DNA from: Runella aurantiaca
Lineage (GTDB): Bacteria; Bacteroidota; Bacteroidia; Cytophagales; Spirosomataceae
Reading direction: 5' to 3'
Length of the DNA: 64,000 nt
Assembly: GCF_003339505.1 (NCBI RefSeq)
Contig: NZ_QPIW01000001.1
Span: 496,001-560,000 of the forward strand
The position numbers were made by a program, and so were the translations under genes. This document shows, one piece after another, positions 43,341 through 52,009 of this stretch; positions within the stretch are counted from its first letter, which is position 1, and each line of letters starts with the position of its first letter. The notes beneath the pieces were generated by a model. That model did not search any database. It was not told where the DNA came from and saw only the letters and a program-made list of their open reading frames with translations.

Positions 43341-44729
43341 TCAATATGAAACTTGAATATCATTCCCTTCCAATACTTGTACGATAGGCTTAGAGCGTTC
43401 GCGAAGCTGTAGGTCCTGAGCAACAGGGTTTTCACGTAAATAAACCTTTTTTAGCTGACGCAAGTGAGGAATGGGGGCAGGGACCTCACTCAGATTGTTA
43501 TAACTCATATCAATCTCTTCGATACGTTGCAAATACGCAATTTGGTTGGGCAGCGTGCTGAACTGATTGTAACCGATGTCCAAAATTTGCAGTGATTTAA
43601 GTTTACCAATGCTTTTGGGAAGTTGGGCGAGCCGATTATGGTGCAGATAGAGGGTTTGTAGATTTTTTAATTTTCCCAGATTGTTGGGAAGTTGGGTGAG
43701 TTGGTTGTGAGAAAGGGCTAGTTGCTGTAATTTCCGCATCCGACTCAGGGAAGAGGGCAGGGTGGAGAGTTCATTGTAATAAACGTCTAATACCTCCAAC
43801 CGCCGCAGTTTTACAATTCCTTTGGGGATAGATTTAAGTCCGCAGGAATATAGATTGATGTCTTGCAAATGCCGCATTTTTGTAAAACTCCTTTGGTTGA
43901 GCGCCGTGAGATTGTTATAACCCATCCACAAGCTTTTGAGTCGTCGGGAGTTTTTAACGGCCGCAGGAATGTTCGTAAATTGATTTCCTTGTATGTTTAA
44001 AATCCGTAGCGTTTTGTTTTTGGTGAGTTGCAAATTGCTATCGGTCAATTGATTGTTATTGAGCCATATCTGTCGTAATTTTGGAAGGCGGCTTATATCA
44101 ATCGAAACGTTTTTTAGCTCATTAAAACTTAGATTTAGCTCCTTCATATTGGGGAAACGATAAATAAGGTCAGGTACCTTTGTGAGTTCTAATTGATTCA
44201 GGGCCAGAATCTTGACGGTATCGGGGCGTGAAGTCGACAGTGCGGCTTCCAAGCTGCTAATGACACTGTCGCCTTTCGGAATCGTTCGAATAAGCCCCAG
44301 ATTCAGGAAATGGGAAGATACGTGTGAAGAAACGATTTTGACGCCAAAACGGTAATTGTCAAGTAATATTCTGAGAGAGTCAATGAGCTGTTTTTCTGAT
44401 TCAGCCGAAATTCTACCGCGTATTTCGTACAAAAGATATTCAAACTTACCCGTTTTGCCAGTGTAAAGATGATATGCAATAGCGGCAGGGTCGGTCCGAA
44501 TGCCAAAAATTTTACGGGCAATTTGGCTTTTTCGACGCAGAAGCGCATTTTCTTCTTTTACATATTCTTCTTGCGTGCCTTCATAAAACGTGCGTTGTCC
44601 ACGGTATATACTATCCAACTGCCGATACGTAAAACCTTTCTTTGCCGCTTCGGCAAAGGGCATGATGTTGATTTGGGCTGAAGCCGAAATAATGCTTAAA
44701 AAAAACAGCGCTCCGTAGATGAGTTTCAT
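43341..44729 (-). CDS. Secreted leucine-rich repeat protein
   Basis: A 462-aa protein with a signal peptide (residues 1-18, ISASAQ) and a helical N-terminal part (about 20-170). From about residue 190 it has twelve or so leucine-rich repeats of 23 residues of the typical LxxLxLxxNxLxxLP kind, such as LQQLALSHNQLTQLPNNLGK and NLQTLYLHHNRLAQLPKSIG. Repeats of this plant-like class bind other proteins. The last unit ends at 430 and a short cap follows. No membrane anchor or sorting signal is visible. It is a single gene with no partner evident. Confidence 0.85.
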   Translation of the reverse strand: MKLIYGALFFLSIISASAQINIMPFAEAAKKGFTYRQLDSIYRGQRTFYEGTQEEYVKEENALLRRKSQIARKIFGIRTDPAAIAYHLYTGKTGKFEYLLYEIRGRISAESEKQLIDSLRILLDNYRFGVKIVSSHVSSHFLNLGLIRTIPKGDSVISSLEAALSTSRPDTVKILALNQLELTKVPDLIYRFPNMKELNLSFNELKNVSIDISRLPKLRQIWLNNNQLTDSNLQLTKNKTLRILNIQGNQFTNIPAAVKNSRRLKSLWMGYNNLTALNQRSFTKMRHLQDINLYSCGLKSIPKGIVKLRRLEVLDVYYNELSTLPSSLSRMRKLQQLALSHNQLTQLPNNLGKLKNLQTLYLHHNRLAQLPKSIGKLKSLQILDIGYNQFSTLPNQIAYLQRIEEIDMSYNNLSEVPAPIPHLRQLKKVYLRENPVAQDLQLRERSKPIVQVLEGNDIQVSY

Positions 44730-44835
44730 GGCTAACTAGGGTTAGTTACTAATTAACTACGAAATTAGTTTTAATATTATATACATCAAACCTTTTTATG
44801 GAAAAAACTTATATATAACCAAGCTACAACTTCCA

Positions 44836-45849
44836 TTACCTCGACAACTTCCCTGACGTATCTCCCGTGGCCAATCGTTGTATCTCTTCTATGCTTACCA
44901 AATTGAAGTCGCCTTCTACGGTGTGCTTTAGTGCGGCGGCGGCAGTGGCAAAATCAAGGGTGCGTTGCAGGTCTCTTTTGAAATAATCGTAACCAAACAA
45001 AAAACCAGCAATGAAGGCATCCCCGCTTCCGATTCGGTCTACGATGTGGTGGAGGTCGTGGGTGATGGTTTTGAAATAGGTGTGGCCGTCAAAAGCCTTC
45101 CCTTTCAGTTCATTGTGCGAAGCGCTGATGGATTGTCGTTTGGTATCCAATGCCAATTTTAGGTTTGGAAAACGTTCCATGACTTGTTTCATCGTTGAGA
45201 CCCAGCTGTTTTTGTCGCCCGCTTTGGGATAAATATCAAACAATTCGTCGGCATTAGAATTTCCACAAACAATCAGGTCGCAATACTCGACCAATTCGGG
45301 CATTACTTCTTTGGGTGTTTTGCCCCATTGCCAGAGCCCTTTGCGGTAGTTTACATCTGCCGAAACTTTTACTCCCAATTTACGCGCCGTTTGAACGGCT
45401 TGTAGGCAAGCATGTGCCGCGCTTTTAGACAAAGCGGGCGTAATGCCCGTAAAATGAAACCAATCAGCTCCTTTAAGAATACGCTCCCAGTCAAACTCTC
45501 GCTCATCAAGCGTACAAAAAGAGTCGTTCATGCGGTCGTAGATTACCTGACTTGCCCGGGCATTGGCCCCGTTTTCGACGTAATAAACAGGCAGCCGGTC
45601 GCCTCCCCAATGAATTTCGGAAGTATTGAGTCCATATTTGCGAAGATACATAATGGCCGCGCGCCCCATATCGTTATCTGGAAAACGCGTTACGTGCACC
45701 GCCTCTACGCCCCACTGGGCGGTGGCAATCCCTACATTGGCTTCGCCACCGGCATACGTTATATCAAACTGATGGGCTTGTACAAAGCGTGTGAATCCCG
45801 GCGGTGACAACCGCATCATGATTTGACCGAACGTAACAATTTTTTTCAT
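44836..45849 (-). CDS. 2-dehydro-3-deoxygluconokinase-like sugar kinase (PfkB family)
   Basis: A 337-aa PfkB-family kinase. The start MKKIVTFGQIMMRLSPPG and the substrate-site GGEANVGIATAQWG near 34-47 fit KDG kinases. The phosphate-binding end carries DRIGSGDAFIAGFLFGYDY (near 280-298) with the catalytic Asp in GSGDAF. The enzyme phosphorylates 2-keto-3-deoxygluconate, a step of pectin/uronate breakdown and of the semi-phosphorylated Entner-Doudoroff route. The usual partner aldolase is not in the window. It starts seven bases before the stop of the outer-membrane protein gene on the same strand. Confidence 0.88.
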   Translation of the reverse strand: MKKIVTFGQIMMRLSPPGFTRFVQAHQFDITYAGGEANVGIATAQWGVEAVHVTRFPDNDMGRAAIMYLRKYGLNTSEIHWGGDRLPVYYVENGANARASQVIYDRMNDSFCTLDEREFDWERILKGADWFHFTGITPALSKSAAHACLQAVQTARKLGVKVSADVNYRKGLWQWGKTPKEVMPELVEYCDLIVCGNSNADELFDIYPKAGDKNSWVSTMKQVMERFPNLKLALDTKRQSISASHNELKGKAFDGHTYFKTITHDLHHIVDRIGSGDAFIAGFLFGYDYFKRDLQRTLDFATAAAALKHTVEGDFNLVSIEEIQRLATGDTSGKLSR

Positions 45850-45855
45850 ATTCGT

Positions 45856-46644
45856 TTAAAGGGATTGTTCTTTGGGTTTGTTCTTTTTTGCCTTACGTTT
45901 TTTCAACGATTGCTTTGCCAAATGAAAGGTATCTTTAAACAAAGCACTTTCCAGCGTAAATCCAAAACTATAATAAGCACCGTTATAATTGGTAGGTAAA
46001 TTTTGTTGATAAATCGCATAGCGATACCCTCCTTGTACACTTAACCCAACCCAGCGGGTGGCTTTCCATTTGGCATAAAGGCCGATTTGGGCAGGCATAA
46101 AGAAGTCTTTTCTTCGCCAAATAAAGAGGTCGCTCAATAGTTTGTTGGCGGTGCTTTGGGTGGCTCCGATGCCCAGCTCTACGGGAATACTAAAACGCCA
46201 TCGGTTGTTTTCAATAATATTGGGCCAATACATCAGATTAAAATAGTATAAATCTGTTTTGGTATAATATCCCAAATTGATGAGCCGGGAGGCATTTTTT
46301 CGCAAATCAATCAATCTTAAAAAAGAATTAAATGTAAGCCAGTAATATCCAAATGTAAGTTCATTGCGATTCCTTCCAAAAGAAATTCCCGTATTTACAC
46401 CCCAGATATTGACCAGTTTTTTGTCAACAAATGAGCTTCTAGCGTCCCAATTTAGCGTATAAGTAAGCTTTGGCCTACGCTTGATGGAGTCTTTTTGCAC
46501 GTCAAAGATTCTAGAAAATATACCTAAGTGAGGTTTTAGTGTGTCTTCTGGCACCACAGAATGGTGCTCTGAACCAAACGACAGGTAGGCTGGAATGAAT
46601 GTTAAAAGGCATAAAAAAGGGCAATATAGCCTGTTGCAACGCAT
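45856..46644 (-). CDS. Outer-membrane beta-barrel protein, function unknown
   Basis: A 262-aa protein with a hydrophobic signal sequence (FLCLLTFIPAYLSFGSEHH). The rest alternates hydrophobic and polar residues in strands ending in aromatic residues (ELTFGYYWLTFNSF, TDLYYFNLMYW, VGLSVQGGYRYAIYQ, YYSFGFTLESALF), as in a small outer-membrane barrel. A basic Lys-rich tail ends it. No family recognised. Immediately upstream of the kinase gene; co-transcription is likely. Confidence 0.6.
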   Translation of the reverse strand: MRCNRLYCPFLCLLTFIPAYLSFGSEHHSVVPEDTLKPHLGIFSRIFDVQKDSIKRRPKLTYTLNWDARSSFVDKKLVNIWGVNTGISFGRNRNELTFGYYWLTFNSFLRLIDLRKNASRLINLGYYTKTDLYYFNLMYWPNIIENNRWRFSIPVELGIGATQSTANKLLSDLFIWRRKDFFMPAQIGLYAKWKATRWVGLSVQGGYRYAIYQQNLPTNYNGAYYSFGFTLESALFKDTFHLAKQSLKKRKAKKNKPKEQSL

Positions 46645-46866
46645 TTTTCTAAAAAATATCCGTAAAACTTGTCATAAAAACGCTTTATAACTAAAGTTTA
46701 GTTTAAAAAACAAAAACGTGGAACAAATTCGATTTACTCGTTGTATTCCTTTTGTACTGAATAAAATATGTATGGCTCCTTAAATGCCAACCAAAGTGTA
46801 AGTTAACATATTAAATCCATAGAGATTAAGTAAAAACAATTGTTCAACCAAAAATCATTCAAGAAT

Positions 46867-47502
46867 ATGTCACTAAGATTAGGCGATGTAGCTCCGGATT
46901 TCGAAGCAGACACAACACAAGGTCACGTTAGTTTTCACCAATGGCTTGGTGATTCGTGGGGGCTTCTTTTTTCGCACCCTGCTGATTTTACGCCCGTTTG
47001 TACTACAGAATTAGGCAGAACGGCTCTTCTGAAAGGTGAATTCGAAAAGCGCAATGTTAAAGTTATTGCGGTTAGCGTAGATGATTTGGAATCTCATAAT
47101 CGTTGGGTGCCCGATATCAACGAAGTGAACTCCACCGTTGTAAACTTTCCGATTATAGCCGATGGCGACCGCAATGTGGCAACGTTGTATGACATGATTC
47201 ACCCCAATGCCAGTGAGAAAGCAACTGTACGCTCAGTATTTGTGATTGGACCCGATAAAAAAATAAAACTGACGCTTACTTACCCTGCCTCAACGGGACG
47301 TAATTTTAATGAAATACTTCGGGTAATAGATTCGCTACAATTAACCGCCAATTATCAGGTAGCTACGCCCGCCGACTGGAAAGACGGTGAGGATGTAATC
47401 GTTGTGCCTGCGGTTTCGACCGAAGACGCCCAAAAGAAATTTACCAAAGGGCTGAATATTGTAAAGCCGTATTTACGTTATACACCTCAGCCTAATAAAT
47501 AA
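46867..47502 (+). CDS. Peroxiredoxin, 1-Cys (Prx6) type
   Basis: A 211-aa thiol peroxidase. The ATG at 46867 (MSLRLGDVAPDFEADTTQGH) is chosen since nine residues of an earlier TTG frame are not family-like. The peroxidatic Cys45 lies in HPADFTPVCTTELG and Arg in the active site follows in ASEKATVRSVFVIGP. The C-terminal extension (DWKDGEDVIVVPAVS) is the Prx6-type dimerisation arm; no resolving Cys is seen. It reduces hydrogen peroxide and lipid hydroperoxides. A terminator ends the gene. Confidence 0.93.
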   Translation: MSLRLGDVAPDFEADTTQGHVSFHQWLGDSWGLLFSHPADFTPVCTTELGRTALLKGEFEKRNVKVIAVSVDDLESHNRWVPDINEVNSTVVNFPIIADGDRNVATLYDMIHPNASEKATVRSVFVIGPDKKIKLTLTYPASTGRNFNEILRVIDSLQLTANYQVATPADWKDGEDVIVVPAVSTEDAQKKFTKGLNIVKPYLRYTPQPNK

Positions 47503-47535
47503 AAGGTTGTTTTCGTCTATTGTCATTTTATTAGA

Positions 47536-47569
47536 AAAAGCCCCTGTCTTCTGTAAGATAGGGGCTTTT
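47536..47569 (+). terminator. Terminator of the peroxiredoxin gene
   Basis: AAAAGCCCCT and AGGGGCTTTT arms with an inner TCTT/AAGA pair, then TTCTTA. Confidence 0.85.
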
Positions 47570-47683
47570 CTTATCCTTTACATTATTTAAATGTAGTAAC
47601 ATATAAATAATCCAATGCAATGACGTATCTTTACATCTGATACAGAGCACTTAAAAGCTACCACTTTACCCTTTACCCAAAAA

Positions 47684-48037
47684 ATGAGGAGGTTGAATGC
47701 TAGAATCCTTTTAGTAAAGGAGAAGCTGAAGGAAATTAGTGCCATAGAAGAAATGGTCAAGGAATCAGGATTCGAGGTTTTATTTGCTTCGGATGACTCA
47801 ACAGGTTTAGCTGAGAGCTTTAGGGAAGAGCCTAATCTAATTTTATGCCATTACTCTCAAATGGGGTTTTATATAGAGACAAAAGGTACACACTTACCCA
47901 TAATTTTGATTAATGATGCGAATGAAAGAACCATTCAGTCAGCCTCATCTTCCCACAAAATTGCCTACTTGCAAACACCTTTTTCGAAGGATATTTTAAA
48001 TACTCTTATTGATTTGCTTCTTTCCACCGAAGATTGA
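47684..48037 (+). CDS. Receiver-like protein lacking phosphorylation residues
   Basis: A 117-aa single domain that follows the receiver fold: RILLVKEKLKEISAIEEMVK, LIILINDANERTI-like strand (LPIILINDA) and the end AYLQTPFSKDILNTLIDLLL, where the conserved switch Lys is replaced by TPFSK-type sequence. The acidic pair after strand 1 reads VKEK and the phospho-accepting Asp position reads LILCHYS, so no Asp is present. It is therefore probably a pseudo-receiver that binds partners without phosphotransfer. No DNA-binding domain. Lone gene between the peroxiredoxin and SDR genes. Confidence 0.6.
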   Translation: MRRLNARILLVKEKLKEISAIEEMVKESGFEVLFASDDSTGLAESFREEPNLILCHYSQMGFYIETKGTHLPIILINDANERTIQSASSSHKIAYLQTPFSKDILNTLIDLLLSTED

Positions 48038-48121
48038 GGTGTTAACAAAAGGGGTTTCTATTTGTATTTTAAATGGTTTGTGGCCATTTTTGGCCTTTAT
48101 CAACTTCTACTTCTTATATTC

Positions 48122-48874
48122 ATGTCACGTATAGCTCTTATTACGGGTGCCACCTCGGGCATCGGAAAAGCCACCGCTTTCGCTTTTGCAAAGGCGGGTA
48201 TTAACTTGATTTTGTGCGGTCGCCGTCAAGAACGATTAACTGAACTAGCAGAAGCATTGGGTAAGCAGGTGAAAACCACTACACTCCTTTTTGACGTCCG
48301 TGATAGTGCCGACGTAATGAAAGCCATTGCTTCTCTTCCTGCTGATTTTCAGTCTATTGATATTTTGGTCAATAATGCAGGTAATGCACATGGAATGTCG
48401 CCGATACAGGGCGGTGATTTTAGTGATTGGGACGCGATGATGGATGGAAATGTAAAAGGACTTTTGTACGTATCAAAGGCGGTGATTTCAGGTATGATTG
48501 AACGTGGCAAAGGTCATATAATAAATATCAGTTCGGTGGCTGGTAAGCAAACCTACGCCAACGGAGCGGTCTACTGTGCTTCCAAAAAAGCGGTAGAAGC
48601 CATTAGCGAAGGTATGCGTCTTGATTTGACCCAGCACGGAATTAAAATAACAAACATCGCACCTGGGGCGGTTGAAACAGAGTTTTCGCTTGTTCGATTC
48701 AAGGGGGATGAAAGTCGGGCGGCTAAAGTCTATGAAGGGTTTGAGCCCTTGCGTGCGGAAGATATTGCCGATACAATTTTGTACGCCGTCAATGCGCCAG
48801 CACACGTTACCATTGCCGATGTGACTATTTATGCGGCAGCCCAAGCAGCGCCCACGACCGTTTACCGAAAATAA
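48122..48874 (+). CDS. SDR-family NAD(P)-dependent oxidoreductase
   Basis: A 250-aa short-chain dehydrogenase. The ATG at 48122 (MSRIALITGATSGIGKATAF) is chosen because an earlier ATG at 48062 adds only hydrophobic residues with no role in the fold. The cofactor motif TGATSGIG, NNAGNAHG near 84-91, catalytic Ser in INISSVAGK and the Tyr-Lys pair in VYCASKKAVEAISEG are intact. Close relatives act as 3-hydroxy acid (serine) dehydrogenases of the YdfG group. No operon partner. Confidence 0.9.
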   Translation: MSRIALITGATSGIGKATAFAFAKAGINLILCGRRQERLTELAEALGKQVKTTTLLFDVRDSADVMKAIASLPADFQSIDILVNNAGNAHGMSPIQGGDFSDWDAMMDGNVKGLLYVSKAVISGMIERGKGHIINISSVAGKQTYANGAVYCASKKAVEAISEGMRLDLTQHGIKITNIAPGAVETEFSLVRFKGDESRAAKVYEGFEPLRAEDIADTILYAVNAPAHVTIADVTIYAAAQAAPTTVYRK

Positions 48875-48989
48875 TCATTTGTCAGAACGAATGCGTAGTT
48901 AATTGAAGGCTGGCTTACTTTTTATGTTTCATAACTGCGCTGAGTGTCAGGGAGATTGAAAATAAGCTTAAAAAAACTAAAAAAAATAG

Positions 48990-49020
48990 TTGGAAATGTG
49001 TTTTGAAGCCACCATATTTG
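48990..49020 (+). promoter_or_regulatory. Promoter of the tRNA-Val pair
   Basis: TTGG (48990-48993) and TATTTG (49015-49020) lie 21 bases apart, as in Cytophagales stable-RNA promoters. The tRNA begins 41 bases downstream. Confidence 0.55.
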
Positions 49021-49061
49021 CACTCCCAAACGCGGACAACGAGTCAAAAAGCGTTCAAAAG

Positions 49062-49136
49062 GGGAGTTTAGCTCAGCTGGTTCAGAGCATCTGCCTTACA
49101 AGCAGAGGGTCGGGGGTTCGAATCCCTCAACTCCCA
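49062..49136 (+). tRNA. tRNA-Val (anticodon TAC), copy 1
   Basis: A 75-nt cloverleaf: acceptor GGGAGTT/AACTCCC, D arm GCTC/GAGC, anticodon stem TCTGC/GCAGA with loop CTTACAA (TAC), T arm GGGGG/CCCTC with one G-T pair, discriminator A. Preceded by the promoter above. Confidence 0.95.
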
Positions 49137-49173
49137 CACAAAAAATAAAATAGTAGTCCTTCAATTATAAGAA

Positions 49174-49248
49174 GGGAGTTTAGCTCAGCTGGTTCAGAGC
49201 ATCTGCCTTACAAGCAGAGGGTCGGGGGTTCGAATCCCTCAACTCCCA
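49174..49248 (+). tRNA. tRNA-Val (anticodon TAC), copy 2
   Basis: Identical to copy 1 over all 75 bases, 37 bases downstream. A terminator-like hairpin follows (AAGCC...GGCTT, 49261-49278, then T's). Confidence 0.95.
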
Positions 49249-49257
49249 CACAAAAAA

Positions 49258-49286
49258 GTCAAGCCTCAAGCTTGGCTTTTTTTTTC
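49258..49286 (+). terminator. Terminator of the tRNA-Val pair
   Basis: The sequence AAGCCTCAAGCTTGGCTT is a short hairpin followed by a run of T's. A slightly changed copy lies at 49375-49400. Confidence 0.75.
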
Positions 49287-49440
49287 TGCCTTACAAGGAG
49301 AGGTTCGGGGGCGGGGCCGCTGGGCGGCGTACCGTGCCGCTGCCGTTCGAATCTCTCAACTCCCACACCAAAAAGTCAGGTCTCAAGCTTGGCTTTTTTA
49401 TTTTCTACCTTACAAGGAGAGGGTCGGGGGCGGTCGTGTT
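49286..49440 (+). pseudogene. Two broken tRNA-Val copies, one with a GC-rich insert
   Basis: Directly behind the terminator the sequence restarts at TCTGCCTTACAAGGAGAGGT (anticodon arm of tRNA-Val), is interrupted inside the T arm by about 33 bases of GC-rich sequence (CGGGGCCGCTGGGCGGCGTA and on), then resumes at GTTCGAATCTCTCAACTCCC with its own terminator. A third restart (TTCTACCTTACAAGGAGAGG, 49402 on) diverges at the same T-arm point. The 5' half (acceptor, D arm) is missing in both. They are unlikely to make tRNA. Confidence 0.8.
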
Positions 49441-49681
49441 GATACTGGGTCAGTCGGAAAAGTTGGGGGAAGCTAAAAAAGCACTTATAGAAATCAGGAC
49501 TACGATTGACGTTTAAGGTATAATCTTTTAAATTAGTCAACCGTGCGACGGGCTGTGCCAAAATCAAAGCATTCAGTTTAGAGGGGTAAGAAACATGTAA
49601 TTCTTCCTACATCGGCTAACTCAGTTATATGCTTAATCCAAGTTGCTCCACAACTTTCGCATTTGGTCCGTTATACCTTTT

Positions 49682-49722
49682 CCCCTTAGCCTAAAGGCTA
49701 TGGTGAAAACATCACCAAGGGG
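49682..49722. other. Three-way-junction fold upstream of recQ
   Basis: CCCCTT (49682-49687) pairs with AAGGGG (49717-49722). Inside lie two complete hairpins: AGCC-taaa-GGCT and GGTGA-aaaca-TCACC. The rest of the gap 49441-49799 shows no gene. It could be a structured RNA element or an end signal of the tRNA region. Confidence 0.5.
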
Positions 49723-49769
49723 CTTACCCATCTGCAACATTATAAAATTTTATTTACTTCCCCAACCAT

Positions 49770-49777
49770 TACCTTTG
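49770..49777 (+). promoter_or_regulatory. -7 promoter element of recQ
   Basis: TACCTTTG matches TAnnTTTG and lies 23 bases before the ATG at 49800. Confidence 0.55.
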
Positions 49778-49799
49778 CGTTTCATTTGAGTACCTGTCC

Positions 49800-51704
49800 A
49801 TGATTCACGAGATTCTTAAACAATACTGGGGATACGACCAATTTCGCCCTTTACAGGAAGAAATTATTCAGTCTGTGCTGGCCAAGCGCGATACCTTGGC
49901 CCTGCTGCCTACGGGCGGCGGCAAGTCGCTGTGCTTTCAGATTCCTGCCTTGGCCATGGAGGGCGTTTGCATTGTGGTGACGCCGTTGATTGCCCTCATG
50001 AAAGATCAGGTGGAGCAACTGCGGCGGCATAACATCAGGGCCGCCGCCATTTATTCGGGCATGAACTGGCACGAAATCGACATCGTGCTCGACAACTGCA
50101 TCCACGGAACCACCAAATTTTTGTACGTTTCGCCCGAGCGGCTCCGGGCCGATATTTTTTTGGCGCGGGCCAAGATGATGAAAATCAACCTGCTCGCCAT
50201 CGACGAAGCGCATTGTATCTCACAATGGGGATACGACTTTCGACCTTCTTACCTGCAAATTGCCGAATTTCACGCCCTGATTCCGGGCGTGCCCATTATC
50301 GCCTTGACCGCCTCGGCCACCGAGCCTGTGAAGGTGGATATTTGTGAAAAACTACAAATGCGCGAACCTGCCGTTTTTCAGGCAACGTTTGCGCGTTCCA
50401 ATCTGTCATATTCGGCTTTTTTTGAAGAAAACAAAGACTCTCGTCTCGTCCGGATTTTGCAGAATGTGCCCGGTTCGGCGATTATTTACGTGCGCAACCG
50501 CCGTCGCACCAAAGAAGTGGCGGATTGGCTGAACCGACAAGGCATTAGGGCGGAATTTTACCACGCGGGCATCACCACCAAACAGCGCGGCGAAAAACAG
50601 GAGGCTTGGATTCGTAACCGCGTGCGGGTCATGGTGGCCACCAATGCCTTTGGCATGGGCATCGACAAACCCGACGTGCGGGTGGTGATTCACATCGACC
50701 TACCCGACAACCTCGAAGCTTATTACCAAGAAGCGGGGCGCGCTGGACGCGATGGCCAAAAAGCCTACGCCGTGGCGCTGTATTCGCCCAAAGACCTAAA
50801 CGAACTTGTGCGCAATGTGGAGCAAAAATACCCGCCTATTGAGCTCGTTCGGCGCGTGTATCAGGCGTTGGCCAATTTTTACCGCGTGCCCGTGGGTGGC
50901 GGAGAACTGGAGTATTTTGACTTTGATTTACAGACTTTTACGGGAACGTTTGGCTTGCCTGCTTCCGAAACGCACTACGCCATCAAATTGCTGGAAGAAG
51001 AAGGTTTTTTGCAATTGAGCGACGCGTACAACAGCTCGTCCAAGATTCACATTGTGGTCGACCACCGCGCGCTGTATGACCTTCAACTCAAGTATCCGCA
51101 GTACGATAGTTTCATTAAATTGCTGCTACGAATATACGGCGGCGAAATTTTCACGCAGTTTGTCAACATTTCCGAAACCGTTATCGGACAAAAACACTAC
51201 ATCATGGAACCCGACGTGGTGAAAATGTTGCAGAACTTGCATGATTTGGGCGTTTTGGTGTACGAAAAGCAGCGCGACAAGCCACAATTAAGCTTCCTGA
51301 CGCCCCGCTACGACGCTGATATGCTGCCCATCAACGCCTTGGCGATTCAAGAAAAACACCGGGCCGACCTTGAGCGCATCGAGGCCGTTGCCAATTATGT
51401 GCAGCATTCTACCCGCTGCCGCACGCAGTTGTTGCAACAGTATTTTGGAGAACACACCGACGAACGCTGCGGAATTTGTGATAATTGTTTGGCCAAAAAG
51501 AAAAAAACACCCGCCAATCCCGAAAACGGCAAGCTCAAAGCGGAGATTTTACGGTTGCTGAATTTAAGCCCGCTTACACCACAACAGTTGGTGGCATCGT
51601 TTGGGATTAAAAACGAGCAGGCCGCCATTGACACCATTCGGGAACTATTAGAGGATGAAGTGGTTCTCTATGAAGGAGAAGGCACATTGCGACTGCGTCA
51701 GTAG
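49800..51704 (+). CDS. recQ: ATP-dependent DNA helicase RecQ
   Basis: A 634-aa 3'-5' DNA helicase. Walker A LLPTGGGKSLCFQIP near 35-49, DEAH box DEAHCISQWGYDFRPSY near 134-150 and motif VI EAGRAGRDGQ near 310 are intact. The zinc-binding part is seen in CRTQLLQQYF and CGICDNC (near 540-565), and a winged-helix RQC segment precedes it. The C-terminal HRDC domain found in many RecQ proteins is absent; the protein ends soon after a short helical segment (GTLRLRQ). It acts in recombination and repair of stalled forks. It is single and followed closely by the DUF433 gene. Confidence 0.95.
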   Translation: MIHEILKQYWGYDQFRPLQEEIIQSVLAKRDTLALLPTGGGKSLCFQIPALAMEGVCIVVTPLIALMKDQVEQLRRHNIRAAAIYSGMNWHEIDIVLDNCIHGTTKFLYVSPERLRADIFLARAKMMKINLLAIDEAHCISQWGYDFRPSYLQIAEFHALIPGVPIIALTASATEPVKVDICEKLQMREPAVFQATFARSNLSYSAFFEENKDSRLVRILQNVPGSAIIYVRNRRRTKEVADWLNRQGIRAEFYHAGITTKQRGEKQEAWIRNRVRVMVATNAFGMGIDKPDVRVVIHIDLPDNLEAYYQEAGRAGRDGQKAYAVALYSPKDLNELVRNVEQKYPPIELVRRVYQALANFYRVPVGGGELEYFDFDLQTFTGTFGLPASETHYAIKLLEEEGFLQLSDAYNSSSKIHIVVDHRALYDLQLKYPQYDSFIKLLLRIYGGEIFTQFVNISETVIGQKHYIMEPDVVKMLQNLHDLGVLVYEKQRDKPQLSFLTPRYDADMLPINALAIQEKHRADLERIEAVANYVQHSTRCRTQLLQQYFGEHTDERCGICDNCLAKKKKTPANPENGKLKAEILRLLNLSPLTPQQLVASFGIKNEQAAIDTIRELLEDEVVLYEGEGTLRLRQ

Positions 51705-51734
51705 TGCAATGACAGTAATCTCTTAAAATTTAGA

Positions 51735-51742
51735 TAAATTTG
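51735..51742 (+). promoter_or_regulatory. -7 promoter element of the DUF433 gene
   Basis: TAAATTTG matches TAnnTTTG and lies 19 bases before the ATG at 51761. Confidence 0.5.
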
Positions 51743-51760
51743 CAAAAAGCCCGCAATCCC

Positions 51761-52009
51761 ATGAACTGGCAAGAATACATACACGCAGACCCGCAGATTC
51801 TAAACGGCAAACCTGTCATCAAAGGAACCAGACTGTCCATTGAATTTATTCTTGAACGATTAAGTGACGGCTGGTCGGAACAGATGCTTCTTGAAAATTA
51901 CCCCCGTCTGTCGCATGAGTCTTTGTTAGCGGTGTATGTGTTTATGCTTCAAATGGCCAAAGACGGCTTATTGTATTTACCGACTTATCCTATGAAACAA
52001 GCTTCATGA
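51761..52009 (+). CDS. DUF433 antitoxin (VapB45-like)
   Basis: An 82-aa DNA-binding antitoxin. The chosen ATG at 51761 opens the family sequence MNWQEYIHADPQILNGKPVI, KGTRLSIEFILERLSDGWSE, and then YPRLSHESLLAVYVF. DUF433 proteins bind DNA as dimers and pair with DUF5615 PIN-like toxins, whose start overlaps by four bases (ATGA at 52006). Here the partner is damaged, so this antitoxin may be an orphan or a repressor of its own promoter. Confidence 0.88.
   Translation: MNWQEYIHADPQILNGKPVIKGTRLSIEFILERLSDGWSEQMLLENYPRLSHESLLAVYVFMLQMAKDGLLYLPTYPMKQAS

Noticed and set aside
49286-49400. A third functional tRNA-Val
   Set aside because: The acceptor and D arms are missing and the T arm is interrupted by a GC-rich insert.
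49334-49516. 60-residue frame in the broken tRNA region
   Set aside because: It overlaps the broken tRNA-Val copies and terminator and has no protein-like features.
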